Positions 10,296 to 19,041 of a stretch of 61,153 nucleotides of DNA are shown one piece after another. Source of the stretch: JBEKUY01 sp049514555 (lineage in GTDB: Bacteria > Acidobacteriota > Terriglobia > Acidiferrales > UBA7541); NCBI GenBank assembly GCA_049514555.1, contig JBEKUY010000014.1:1-61153 (forward strand). Reading direction: 5' to 3'. How positions within the stretch are numbered: the stretch's first letter is position 1; each line of letters begins with the position of its first letter. The notes beneath the pieces were generated by a model. The model did no database searches and was not told where the DNA came from. It was given only the letters and a program-made list of their open reading frames with translations. The translations under genes were made by a program, and so were the position numbers.

Positions 10296-11690
10296 TTCCA
10301 CTCACCGGCCGAGCGGGTGCAGCCGCTGCAGGGGCTGCTCGGCGGCTCGGGGCGCAAGATCATCCGGCTGGCCAGCGAAAAAGTCAGCGCGATTGGCATT
10401 CTGTATGACGTACGCGAAGAGAACGTCGCTTTCCTCGACTTTTCCAGGCATTTTCGCCGGCACGGTCTGCCGGTGCCGGAAATCTATGCTGACGATTTGG
10501 ACCATGGCGGTTATCTCGAAGAGGACCTGGGCGACACGACTCTTTTTGAGTTTCTCTCGACAAATCGCGCCGGCGAGAACATTGCTCCCCAAGCGGTCGA
10601 AGCCTATCGCAAAGTCGTGGCCGTGTTGCCGCGCTTTCAGATCGAAGCCGGCCGCGATTTGAATTACAAAGTATGCTATCCGCGAGCCAGCTTCGATCGC
10701 CAGTCCATCGCGTGGGATTTGAACTATTTCAAGTATTACTTTCTCAGGCTCGCCGGCATTCCCTTCAACGAACAAGCGCTGGAACACGATTTTAGCCGCT
10801 TGACCAAGTTCTTGCTGAGCGCCGGCCGTGATTACTTTCTCTATCGGGATTTTCAATCGCGCAACATCATGTTGCGCGACGGCGATCCGTATTTCTTGGA
10901 CTATCAAGGCGGCCGCAAAGGCGCGCTGCAATACGATATCGCTTCTCTTTTGTACGATGCCAAGGCCGATCTGCCGCCCGAGCTGCGTCAGGAATTGCTT
11001 GAGTACTATCTCGAGGGGCTTGCCCGTTTCATCGATCTTGAGCGCGATCTGTTCATGCAGCACTACTATGCCTACGTTTACGTCCGCATCATGCAGGCCT
11101 TGGGCGCTTACGGCTTCCGCGGCCTTTATGAGCGCAAACCTCATTTTCTGCAAAGCGTGCCGTACGCGCTGAACAATGTGCGTTGGCTTCTTGACCACGT
11201 CATGTTACCCATCGCGTTGCCGACGCTGATGGACGCGTTGAAGAGCATGGTGGCCTCGGAGAAATTCCAGAGCCCGACTTCCGAATCGGAGAATGTGACG
11301 GTGCGGATTTTCAGTTTTTCATACCGGCGGGGCCTGCCGAAAGACGATGCCGGGCACGGCGGCGGATTCGTCTTCGATGGACGCAGCATCCCGAATCCCG
11401 GACGCGAAGAGCGCTTCAGCAGCCTCACGGGCAAAGACGCGCCGGTGATCGAGTATCTCAACCAACAGGAGAGCGTGCATCAGTTCCTCGCCAGCGTTGT
11501 TTCGCTGGTGGATGCCAGCGTGAGCGACTATCAGCGTCGCGGCTTTAAGAGCTTGATGGTGTCGTTCGGCTGCACCGGAGGCCAGCATCGTTCGGTTTAC
11601 TTTGCAGAACAATTGGCGAGACATTTGCGCGGCCAGAGCGGGGTGGAAGTCGTGGTGCGGCATCTTGAGTTGGAGAACTTGGGCAAATGA
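10248..11690 (+). CDS. Aminoglycoside-phosphotransferase-fold sugar kinase fused to RapZ C-terminal domain
   Basis: 480 residues. Residues about 10-320 form an APH/choline-kinase-fold phosphotransferase: YRDFQSRNIM is the catalytic loop and FLDYQGG the metal-binding Asp loop, similar to AmgK-type anomeric MurNAc/GlcNAc kinases. Residues about 350-480 match the C-terminal domain of RapZ, with the family signature FGCTGGQHRSVYFAEQLA. The P-loop N-terminal half of RapZ is absent. In E. coli RapZ this C-terminal domain binds glucosamine-6-phosphate, so an amino-sugar sensing or feedback role is plausible (inference). The start is TTG at 10248, with GTG at 10263 as an alternative; no ATG is available. 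The stop overlaps the next gene by 4 bp (ATGA), so kinase and nucleotidyltransferase are translationally coupled, as expected for an AmgK-MurU-like recycling route. Confidence 0.85.
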   Translation: MELILVDVLKELFKQHFHSPAERVQPLQGLLGGSGRKIIRLASEKVSAIGILYDVREENVAFLDFSRHFRRHGLPVPEIYADDLDHGGYLEEDLGDTTLFEFLSTNRAGENIAPQAVEAYRKVVAVLPRFQIEAGRDLNYKVCYPRASFDRQSIAWDLNYFKYYFLRLAGIPFNEQALEHDFSRLTKFLLSAGRDYFLYRDFQSRNIMLRDGDPYFLDYQGGRKGALQYDIASLLYDAKADLPPELRQELLEYYLEGLARFIDLERDLFMQHYYAYVYVRIMQALGAYGFRGLYERKPHFLQSVPYALNNVRWLLDHVMLPIALPTLMDALKSMVASEKFQSPTSESENVTVRIFSFSYRRGLPKDDAGHGGGFVFDGRSIPNPGREERFSSLTGKDAPVIEYLNQQESVHQFLASVVSLVDASVSDYQRRGFKSLMVSFGCTGGQHRSVYFAEQLARHLRGQSGVEVVVRHLELENLGK

Positions 11691-12433
11691 AGGCGATGAT
11701 CTTGGCCGCCGGCCTCGGTACGCGCTTGCGGCCACTCACCGACAGCCGCCCCAAGGCGCTGGTGGAAATCGCCGGCCGCACTCTATTGGAGATCACGCTA
11801 TCCCGCTTGCGCGCCTTCGGGATTCGCGAGGTGATCGTCAACGTGCACCACTTCGCCGATATGATTCTCGAATATCTAAAAACGAACGATGACTTCGGCA
11901 TGCGTATTGAAGTCTCTCGCGAGGAGGTCTTGCTCGACACCGGCGGCGGCCTGAAAAAGGCCGCCTATTTCTTCCTTGGGGATTCCAGCGGTCTTGATGA
12001 GCCGTTCGTTCTGCACAACGTCGATGTCATCAGCACGATTGATCTCCGGCGCATGGTGCAATTTCATACCGAACATCAGGCGCTCGCCACACTGGCGGTG
12101 CAAGACCGGGAGACCTCTCGATACCTGCTCTTCGACGAGCAGCTTCAGCTTTGCGGCCGGCGATCCAGACGCGATCAGAAAACTGAAATTGTTCGGCCTT
12201 CACAGCAATTGCAAGCCCTGGCTTTCTCCGGCATCCACGTTATCTCTCCCCGTCTCTTTGCGTTGATGACGGAAGAGGGCGCTTTCTCGATCATCACGTT
12301 CTATCTGCGTCTCGCTGCCCAGAGAGAAAAAATCCTCGCCTTCCGGGCCGATGAATATTCTTGGAGTGATCTCGGAAGGCCGGACAATGTGATGCAAGCC
12401 GCCCAGGATTTGAAGCAAAAAGGTCTTCTATAG
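11687..12433 (+). CDS. Sugar-1-phosphate nucleotidyltransferase, MurU-like
   Basis: 248 residues, the normal size for short NDP-sugar pyrophosphorylases such as MurU. The N-terminus AMILAAGLGTRLRPLTDSRP is the nucleotide-binding signature of the family, followed by PKALVEIAGRTLLE. DTGGGLKKAA and the NVDV motif (in place of the usual NxD) form the sugar/metal site around residues 85-115, and the C-terminus WSDLGRPDNV is a typical closing motif. It overlaps the kinase stop by 4 bp. With that kinase it would convert a free amino sugar to sugar-1-phosphate and then to UDP-sugar, bypassing de novo GlcN-6-P synthesis, as AmgK/MurU do in Pseudomonas. The substrate is inferred from context: MurNAc, GlcNAc or another hexose are all possible. 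Confidence 0.85.
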   Translation: MKAMILAAGLGTRLRPLTDSRPKALVEIAGRTLLEITLSRLRAFGIREVIVNVHHFADMILEYLKTNDDFGMRIEVSREEVLLDTGGGLKKAAYFFLGDSSGLDEPFVLHNVDVISTIDLRRMVQFHTEHQALATLAVQDRETSRYLLFDEQLQLCGRRSRRDQKTEIVRPSQQLQALAFSGIHVISPRLFALMTEEGAFSIITFYLRLAAQREKILAFRADEYSWSDLGRPDNVMQAAQDLKQKGLL

Positions 12434-12489
12434 GGACCTCAACGCGCCGTGGCCATTATCGATCCCCAATCATGGCGGAATCGCCTCGA

Positions 12490-13344
12490 TCACGACCAAG
12501 CGACTACTTCTTGACGCGACTCTCCTAGGCCGTCAATTCCCAGCTCGACCACGTCGCCAGCCTTTAGATAGCGCGGCGGCTTCATTCCCAAGGCGACTCC
12601 GGCCGGCGTCCCCGTGCTGATGACGTCCCCGGGGAGCAACGTCATGAACTGGCTGATGTAGCTCACGAGCGTCGGAACGTCGAAGACCATGTTCGCGGTG
12701 CTGCTTCGCTGCCGGAATTCTCCGTTTACCTTCAACCACATGCTCAGGCCACTGGGGTTCGGCACATCCTCTTTTGTTGCGAGAAACGGCCCGAGCGGCG
12801 CAAACGTGTCCGCGCTCTTGCCCTTCACCCACTGGCCGCCGCGCTCGAGCTGAAAACTCCGTTCGGAGTAATCATTATGGAGCGCGTAGCCGGCCACGTA
12901 GTCGAAGGCGTGTTCTCGCGTTATGTAGCTGGCTCTCCTCCCCACGATCACGGCAATCTCCACTTCCCAATCCAGTTTCGTGGCGCCTCGCGGGATGATC
13001 ACCGCATCGTTGGGACCGACCAGCGACGTGGTTGACTTGAAGAAGAGGACCGGCTCCTTCGGGAGCTCCGCCCCAGTCTCCGCGGCATGGTCCCGGTAAT
13101 TGAGTCCAATGCAGACGATCTTGCTCGGCCGGCGGATGGGGGGCCCCCAGCGGTCCGAAGCCGGGACATGAGGCGCGCCGGAGCCGTTCCGTTCGACCCA
13201 GTGCTGCAGCGCCGCGAGTCCGTCGCTTTCAAAGAAAGCTTCGTCGTAGTCCGAGCCGAACCCAGACGCATCGAGGCGCGCGCCATCCCTGAGAAGGACG
13301 CCCGGCTTTTCTCTTCCCGGCTCGCCGAATCGAATCAGCTTCAT
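12490..13344 (-). CDS. Fumarylacetoacetate hydrolase (FAH) family protein
   Basis: 284 residues from the ATG at 13344, preceded by GGAGG nine bases upstream. A longer open frame extends to 13551 but lacks family similarity. The FAH fold starts near residue 75 with KIVCIGLNYRDHAAE. Metal ligands are in DWEVEIAV and NDYSER, and TGTPAGVALG closes the active site. Members hydrolyse C-C bonds in acylpyruvates, 2,4-diketo sugar acids or ureidoglycolate, or decarboxylate oxaloacetate. The N-terminal MKLIRFGEPG resembles the sugar-acid and ureidoglycolate branch. Neighbours do not fix the substrate, and the gene appears to be transcribed alone. Confidence 0.88.
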   Translation of the reverse strand: MKLIRFGEPGREKPGVLLRDGARLDASGFGSDYDEAFFESDGLAALQHWVERNGSGAPHVPASDRWGPPIRRPSKIVCIGLNYRDHAAETGAELPKEPVLFFKSTTSLVGPNDAVIIPRGATKLDWEVEIAVIVGRRASYITREHAFDYVAGYALHNDYSERSFQLERGGQWVKGKSADTFAPLGPFLATKEDVPNPSGLSMWLKVNGEFRQRSSTANMVFDVPTLVSYISQFMTLLPGDVISTGTPAGVALGMKPPRYLKAGDVVELGIDGLGESRQEVVAWS

Positions 13345-13607
13345 CCCGCAAATCCTCCGTGGCCGCCAATTCTTCTCCACAAAACGACGGACATCCTTGA
13401 CAGTATAAGGGCAAACAAGTCTGTCGGCGCTGTCTCGGCTTGGCCTGCGGCTGTGAACGTCCCCGGCGGCACTGCCACAAGCAAGGCTAGGCGAAAAGTG
13501 GCGGCTGATGGAGAGGATTTTCGAGCGTGAAAACTGGCACGCCGCAGCCAACTTGCGCTGCCTTTTCGCCCATGCGAGAATTGCCGAGGAGTATTCACAG
13601 AAGCAGT

Positions 13608-13682
13608 GGCGATATCGTCTAAAGGTTAGGACGGAGCCCTCTCAAGGCTCAAATCCGGGTTCGAGTCCCGGTATCGCTACCA
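13608..13682 (+). tRNA. tRNA-Glu (anticodon CTC)
   Basis: Complete cloverleaf of 75 nt including encoded CCA. The acceptor GGCGATA pairs with TATCGCT (one G-T), the D-arm is GTC/GAC with a GG-containing loop, the anticodon stem is GAGCC/GGCTC with loop CTCTCAA (anticodon CTC at 13641-13643), and the T-arm stem CCGGG/CCCGG carries loop TTCGAGT. All invariant positions are canonical. It lies 152 bp from the convergent xerC gene end. Confidence 0.97.
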
Positions 13683-13834
13683 ACCGTGCAGGCTCTTCCG
13701 CGACTTCCTGAGTGGTTTGGCTGCTTCTTCTAACTGGTTCTTCGCCAGCTTGGCATGTCCCCCCTCGAGCAGCGTATGGCCCACCAAGTTGTGGAATCGA
13801 ACCCGTTCCCCCCGCCGCGCCGTTCGCCCGGCGC

Positions 13835-14848
13835 TCAAGCGTGAGGATGGGATTTATCGTAAACATCCATGAGCTGCCGGATCGAGACGTGGGTGTACTT
13901 TTGCGTGGTCGTGAGGGATTGGTGGCCGAGAAGCTCCTGGATGGCGCGCAGGTCGGCGCCGTCGGCCAGCAGATGCGTGGCGAAGGCGTGGCGTAGCGAG
14001 TGCGGGTGGAGGTCCCAGTTGATGTTCACCAAGCGCACGTACTTTTTTACGATGCGGCCAACCGAGCGCTGGTTCAAGCGGCGGCCCGCGTAATTCAGAA
14101 AGACTGCCTCGACATCACAGCGGCGGCCCTGGGACTCCGTGTGGCGGAGAAGGGCCTCGCGGACGGGCCAGTAAGCCCGCAAAGCCTCTTCGGCCTTCGA
14201 GCCGTAGGGGACGATGCGCTCCTTGTTGCCTTTTCCGCAGACGCGGAGGATGCGTTCCTTCTGGTCCACGTCGGCGAGGTTGAGGCCGGTGAGCTCGCTC
14301 ACGCGCAGACCGGAGGCGTAGAGAATCTCGAGAAGGGCGCGGTCGCGGCTCAGGAAGAGATGGGATTCCTCTTTGCGGGCGCGGCGCGGGCTCGCTGCTT
14401 TCGAGCCGTGCGAACTTGACGGGCTGGCGCCCGGCGGCAAGGCCTTCGCCACGGAGCGCGGCGTCATTCTCGCAAGCTGATCGAGGAACCCATTCATCTC
14501 CTCAGCGGAGAGTACCGACGGGATGCGCTTGGGGAGTTTCGGGGTGGCCACGAGGCGCGCGGGATTCTCCTGCAGCAATCCTTCGCGAACACAGTACTTG
14601 AAGAACGAGCGGAGGGCAGCCAGCTTGCGCGCGATGGAACTTTTCTCGAGGCCCTGGTCGTGAAGGTAGCCGATGAATTCGCGCACCACATGGTGACTGA
14701 TCTCGGTGATCGGCGGTGCGGCCAAGCCGGGCGGGGTCAAATAGGTGATGAACTGCTCGAGGTCTCTGCCGTAATTCAGGATGGTGTGGGGCGAGGAGTT
14801 GCGCACCGAGCGCATGTAGGCAAGATAATTGGCGATGGCGGCTTTCAT
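13835..14848 (-). CDS. xerC: Tyrosine recombinase XerC
   Basis: 337 residues. The N-terminal SAM-like core-binding domain covers about residues 1-105 and the catalytic domain about 165-337. The catalytic set is complete: R182 in SGLRVSELTG, K207 in GKGNKER, H283 and R286 in HSLRHAFATHLL, H309 in LLGHQSL and nucleophile Y318 in KYTHVS. With XerD it would resolve chromosome dimers at dif. Between the domains (about 130-163) is a Pro/Ser/Ala/Arg-rich insert not usual in XerC, which lengthens the protein from about 300 to 337 residues. Gene order xerC-topA-dprA on one strand resembles the dprA-topA-xerC (codV) cluster of Firmicutes, so this is the housekeeping recombinase rather than a phage integrase, despite the nearby tRNA-Glu. 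Confidence 0.92.
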   Translation of the reverse strand: MKAAIANYLAYMRSVRNSSPHTILNYGRDLEQFITYLTPPGLAAPPITEISHHVVREFIGYLHDQGLEKSSIARKLAALRSFFKYCVREGLLQENPARLVATPKLPKRIPSVLSAEEMNGFLDQLARMTPRSVAKALPPGASPSSSHGSKAASPRRARKEESHLFLSRDRALLEILYASGLRVSELTGLNLADVDQKERILRVCGKGNKERIVPYGSKAEEALRAYWPVREALLRHTESQGRRCDVEAVFLNYAGRRLNQRSVGRIVKKYVRLVNINWDLHPHSLRHAFATHLLADGADLRAIQELLGHQSLTTTQKYTHVSIRQLMDVYDKSHPHA

Positions 14849-14959
14849 CGGAGCCAGCAGAAGAACCCGTGTTTCACGCCCACGCGCCGATGATAGCCGC
14901 GGACCCGGGCCAAATGCCAGCGATGCGTCATCGCCGGAGCCGGGCGGGCGAGTCAGAGG

Positions 14960-17629
14960 TCACACTTTGATCCCTGCACCTTCGGCAACTTCCGCAGGGT
15001 GCGGAGCGTGGACCTCGACCTCCCAACCGCATCCCTCCTTGAGACAGGCGCGGACGGTGCCGGTCTTCCTGCGTTTCTCCACAATGAAAGCCGCACCGCA
15101 TTTCGGGCAAGCCTCAGCAATCGGCGCATGCGGTGTCGTGAAATCGCACTCCGGGTAGCGCGAGCAACCGTAGAAGGTGCGTCGCCGGCCGCGAGCCCCG
15201 GCGGCGCCGCGGCGAACCAGTTCGCCGGTCTCGCACTTGGGGCAGTGGATGCCCAGGGTCACCGGGCGCGTGTACTTGCATTTGGGATACGCGGAGCAGC
15301 CGATGAACTCGCCGTAACGGCCGTGCCTTTTCACGAGACCGGAGCCGCAGTCCGGGCATTTCTCATCGAGAGGCTCGTCGGGCCGGTGCGCCTTGCGGGT
15401 GCCGGTCACCAGGCGGCGCGTGGTCTTGCAGTCCGGATAGCCCGTACAGGCGAGGAACGGACCGAAGCGGCCCCGCTTGATGGTCATTTCCTTGCCGCAG
15501 TTCTCGCAATACTCGGCGGCGCTTTCGCTCTCGACTTCCTCGCCGCCGACCTCGGGCGAAAGGTCGCGCGTGAAATCGCACTCCGGGTAGCGCGAACAAC
15601 CGAGGAAGAAGCCGTGGCGGCTGATGCGCTCGAGAAGTTCTCCCTGGCCGCACTTCTCGCATTTCTGGCCGGTGGGGATGCCCGCCTTGTAGGACTGCAT
15701 CTCCCCTTCGGCCTTGTCGAGGTCCTCTTCGAACTTTTCCCAGAACTCTTTGACGGACTGGCGCCAGGGGAGCTTCCCCTCCTCGATCTCGTCGAGTTCG
15801 TCTTCGAGGCGCGCGGTGAAATTGATGTCAAAAATATCCTGGAAGCCTTTCACGAGCAGATCGCTGACCTTCTCGCCGAGCATGGTGGGGGTGAAGCGGC
15901 CCTGGTCCTTGTTCACGTACTCGCGCTCGACAATGGTGGAAATAATCGTGGCGTAGGTGGAGGGACGGCCAATGCCTTTCTCCTCCAGTTCCTTGACGAG
16001 TGTGGCTTCCGTGTAGCGCGGAGGAGGCTCGGTGAAGTGCTGGTCGGGCCTGACCTTCTCGAGGCGCAAGGTCTGGCCTTCGCTGACGCGCGGAAGCGAG
16101 CGGCCTTCGCCCTCGGCGTCGTTGTCCTTTTCATCGTCCAGGCGGTCCGCGACGGATTCCGGAAGCTGATAGACGCGCAGATAACCGTCGAATTTCTGGA
16201 CCGAACCGGTGGCGCGAAAGACGTAATCGCCCGCGTTGATATCGATCGTGGTCTGGTCGAAGACCGCGGGCAGCATCTGCGAAGCCACGAAACGCTGCCA
16301 GATGAGCTGGTACAGTTTGAAGACGTCGTCGTCCAGATAGGAGCGCACGTCTTCCGGAGCGCGGCTGACGTCGGTGGGCCGCACGGCCTCGTGAGCTTCC
16401 TGCGCGTCCTTCTTGGACCGATAGAAGTTGGGCTTCTCCGGCAAGTATTCGGCGCCAAAACGGGAGGGGATGAACTCGCGGACCTGCGCGAGGGCGTCAT
16501 TCGAAACGCGCACCGAGTCCGTGCGCATGTAGGTGATCAGCGCGACCGAACCCTCCTGGCCGAGTTCCACGCCTTCATAAAGACGCTGGGCCAGCGCCAT
16601 GGTGCGTTTGGCGGTGAAGCGCAGGCGGTTGTAGCCGGCCTGTTGAAGCTTCGATGTCGTGAAGGGCGGCGGGGGATACCGCTTCTTTTCCTTCTGCGTG
16701 ACCGAGGCGACCTGCCACTTGGCGCGTTCGACCGCGGCCACGATGCGCTCGGCCTCAGCCTGATTGGGAACCTCGAGGTCTTCGCCCGCGAACTTGAAGA
16801 GCGCGGCCTCGAAGAAAGGCGGCGCGCCGGAATCGAGCAGCGCGTGGATGGTCCAGTATTCGCGCGGAACGAACGCGCGAATCTCTTGCTCGCGCTCCAC
16901 GATGATGCGCAGCGCCACGGTTTGGACTCGCCCGGCGGAGAGGCCGCGGCGCACCTTGTCCCACAGCAGCGGCGAGATTTTGTACCCGACCAGGCGGTCG
17001 AGAACGCGCCGCGCCTGCTGCGCGTCCACGAGGTTCGTGTCAATGTGGCCGGGCTTCTCGAAGGCCGCGCGGATGGCCTTCTGCGTGATTTCGTTGAAGG
17101 TGACCCGGAAGATCTTCTTCGGATCCACCGCGCGGACTTCAACGGCCTTGGCCTTCTTCTTCCCCGGTTCCTTCTTACCCTGACGATCGGCTTCGGAGGC
17201 CTCTTTCGCGTCGTCTTCAGCCACGACAAACCGTCCCGGCTTCGAAAGGACCTGGGCCAAGTGAGCGCAAATGGCTTCCCCCTCGCGGTCCGGGTCGCCG
17301 GCGAGGTATACGGCGGGCGCGGAGCTGGCGGCCGCCCTCAAGTCTTGTATGATTCTTCTCTTCCCCGGGATGATCTCGAGTTTGGGATCAAAGATATTGC
17401 TGTCATTGACGGAGCGCGGCTTGGCGGCTTTCTTGCGGCTCTTTTCCGCGTTGCTGCCTTTGCGCTTGCGGTTGCCGTCTTCCTCACCGGGCAGAAGAAT
17501 CCCGAGCGTCTTCTTGGGGAGATCCATCACGTGGCCGAGTGACGCTTTGACGGAGTAGTCGCGTCCCAGATACTTGTTGATGGTTTTCGCCTTTGCGGGC
17601 GATTCGACAATAACGAGCGAGCGTGCCAT
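14960..17629 (-). CDS. topA: DNA topoisomerase I (type IA)
   Basis: 889 residues. The TOPRIM domain starts at residue 3 with SLVIVESPAKAKTINKYLG and contains the acidic PDREGE motif. Nucleophile Y367 sits in YMRTDSVRVS. GRPSTYATIISTI marks the later part of the catalytic core. The C-terminus carries a series of about five four-cysteine zinc ribbons (CEKCGQGE, CENCGKE, CPDCGSG, CPKCETG, CPKCGAA), more than the three found in E. coli TopA. A lysine/arginine-rich insertion of about 35 residues lies after residue 50 within TOPRIM, and a second one lies around 145-160. It relaxes negative supercoils behind RNA polymerase. The ATG start is supported by the immediate family match. Confidence 0.97.
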   Translation of the reverse strand: MARSLVIVESPAKAKTINKYLGRDYSVKASLGHVMDLPKKTLGILLPGEEDGNRKRKGSNAEKSRKKAAKPRSVNDSNIFDPKLEIIPGKRRIIQDLRAAASSAPAVYLAGDPDREGEAICAHLAQVLSKPGRFVVAEDDAKEASEADRQGKKEPGKKKAKAVEVRAVDPKKIFRVTFNEITQKAIRAAFEKPGHIDTNLVDAQQARRVLDRLVGYKISPLLWDKVRRGLSAGRVQTVALRIIVEREQEIRAFVPREYWTIHALLDSGAPPFFEAALFKFAGEDLEVPNQAEAERIVAAVERAKWQVASVTQKEKKRYPPPPFTTSKLQQAGYNRLRFTAKRTMALAQRLYEGVELGQEGSVALITYMRTDSVRVSNDALAQVREFIPSRFGAEYLPEKPNFYRSKKDAQEAHEAVRPTDVSRAPEDVRSYLDDDVFKLYQLIWQRFVASQMLPAVFDQTTIDINAGDYVFRATGSVQKFDGYLRVYQLPESVADRLDDEKDNDAEGEGRSLPRVSEGQTLRLEKVRPDQHFTEPPPRYTEATLVKELEEKGIGRPSTYATIISTIVEREYVNKDQGRFTPTMLGEKVSDLLVKGFQDIFDINFTARLEDELDEIEEGKLPWRQSVKEFWEKFEEDLDKAEGEMQSYKAGIPTGQKCEKCGQGELLERISRHGFFLGCSRYPECDFTRDLSPEVGGEEVESESAAEYCENCGKEMTIKRGRFGPFLACTGYPDCKTTRRLVTGTRKAHRPDEPLDEKCPDCGSGLVKRHGRYGEFIGCSAYPKCKYTRPVTLGIHCPKCETGELVRRGAAGARGRRRTFYGCSRYPECDFTTPHAPIAEACPKCGAAFIVEKRRKTGTVRACLKEGCGWEVEVHAPHPAEVAEGAGIKV

Positions 17630-17707
17630 GGTGCTTATTTAAACCCGGTGTCGGTTGCAGGAAGGGCTGGAGGTGTCCCCTGTGTCTTTTCCGCTACCTC
17701 GGACCGA

Positions 17708-18835
17708 TCAGAACAAAACCTTTACGAATTGCTTCCCCGGCAACTGCCGAACGATTCCTTTCATCTCCAGATCAAACAGGGTAGCCAGAACTTCGGAAGA
17801 GTTCAAGCCGGAGCGCTCGACCAGGTGATCAACATGCTTGGGCTCGTCCGCGCTCAGGAGGGCGTAGATCGCCCGGGCGCTGCCGGAGAGCGAGGCCTCC
17901 ACGAGCGAGGCGCGCTGGTCCGCCGCAGGCGATTCCACCGGCACGAGTTCCGCCCGGACCGGCGTGGGCAGCTCTTCGATCACGTCCTCCCAAGAGGTCA
18001 CCAGCTTGGCCCCCTGCTTTATCAATTGATTCGGGGCGAAGCTAACAGGTTGCGTGACGTTTCCCGGCACGCCGTAGACTTCGCGCCCGAACTCCATCGC
18101 CAGGCGCGCGGTGATGAGCGAACCGGAATACTGCGCCCCTTCGACCACCACGACCCCAAGAGGCAGCCCGGCCACGATGCGGTTGCGCACCGGAAAATTC
18201 TCCGGGGCGGGATGCGTCCCCAGGGGGAACTCGCTGATGAGCGCACCGCAGTGCTCCACGTCTTCGAAGAGCTTCTTGTTCTCCTTTGGGTAAACGACGT
18301 CGATCCCGGTGCCGAGAACACCGATGCATCTGCCTCCGGACGCCGAGCAGGCTCCCTTGTGGGCCATGCCGTCCACCCCGCGGGCCATGCCGCTGACCAC
18401 CACGAGCCCGTGTGCGGCGAGGTCGCGTCCCAGCCGCTCGGCCATCTGACTGCCGTAATACGTGGGGCGCCGAGTGCCGACGATTCCGATGGCGTGACGG
18501 TTGAGCACGGCAGGATCGCCACGAACGTAAAGCAGGACCGGAGGATCGTAGATTTCGAGCAATGTCCGCGGGTAAGCAGGCTCCGACCAATTGACGAGCC
18601 CGCAGCCGAGCTTTCTGACGCCGGCGAGTTCCTTCTCGGCCCGGCGAAACGCCTCTTTATGAAAAACGGCTTGGGCCACCGCCGCGGGGAGGTCGCAGGC
18701 TTCCAGCTCGGTGAGCGAGGCGGAGAAAACTGCCTCAGGCGTGCCGAACCGCTTGCGAAGGCGTGCGGATAGGCGGGAAGCGAGCCCCGGCGTGAGCCCG
18801 AGCGCGAGCCATGGGAGGGAAGCGTCCAACTCCAT
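17708..18835 (-). CDS. dprA: DNA-processing protein DprA
   Basis: 375 residues. A short N-terminal SAM/HhH-like segment is followed by the Rossmann fold (about 110-290) that binds ssDNA and RecA: GIVGTRRPTYYG, VVSGMARGVDGMAH, GVLGTGIDVVYP and ENFPVRNRIVAGL are the family motifs. The C-terminal ~60 residues form the DprA winged helix (HVDHLVERSGLNSSEVLATL). DprA loads RecA onto incoming DNA during natural transformation. It precedes topA in transcription order by about 80 bp, so they may be co-transcribed. No com genes are in the window. Confidence 0.95.
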   Translation of the reverse strand: MELDASLPWLALGLTPGLASRLSARLRKRFGTPEAVFSASLTELEACDLPAAVAQAVFHKEAFRRAEKELAGVRKLGCGLVNWSEPAYPRTLLEIYDPPVLLYVRGDPAVLNRHAIGIVGTRRPTYYGSQMAERLGRDLAAHGLVVVSGMARGVDGMAHKGACSASGGRCIGVLGTGIDVVYPKENKKLFEDVEHCGALISEFPLGTHPAPENFPVRNRIVAGLPLGVVVVEGAQYSGSLITARLAMEFGREVYGVPGNVTQPVSFAPNQLIKQGAKLVTSWEDVIEELPTPVRAELVPVESPAADQRASLVEASLSGSARAIYALLSADEPKHVDHLVERSGLNSSEVLATLFDLEMKGIVRQLPGKQFVKVLF

Positions 18836-19041
18836 CGCGCGGCGAGCCTACGCGGCAAGTAACTTCGCTGTCAAGTGCCCCGCGCGGAATCAGCCGACTA
18901 CTATGGAGCCTCTGCAAAGAGCTTGCGACACCGAACAGGCACGGCGGGGCGAGTCCGCCGCCCAGGGGTTCTTCAGGTTACCTTCCGGGGGCATCGCGAG
19001 TTGGGGCCTGTGCTATCCTTTTCTGTCCTTTCCCACACGAA

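Noticed and set aside
13608..14848. tRNA-Glu next to a tyrosine recombinase as an integrated element
   Set aside because: The tRNA is intact, no 3'-end duplicate is seen nearby, and the recombinase belongs to the xerC-topA-dprA housekeeping cluster.
14999..17542. Long open frame (847 codons) on the plus strand opposite topA
   Set aside because: It is the antisense shadow of a GC-rich, motif-complete topA; its product is low-complexity and has no family motifs.
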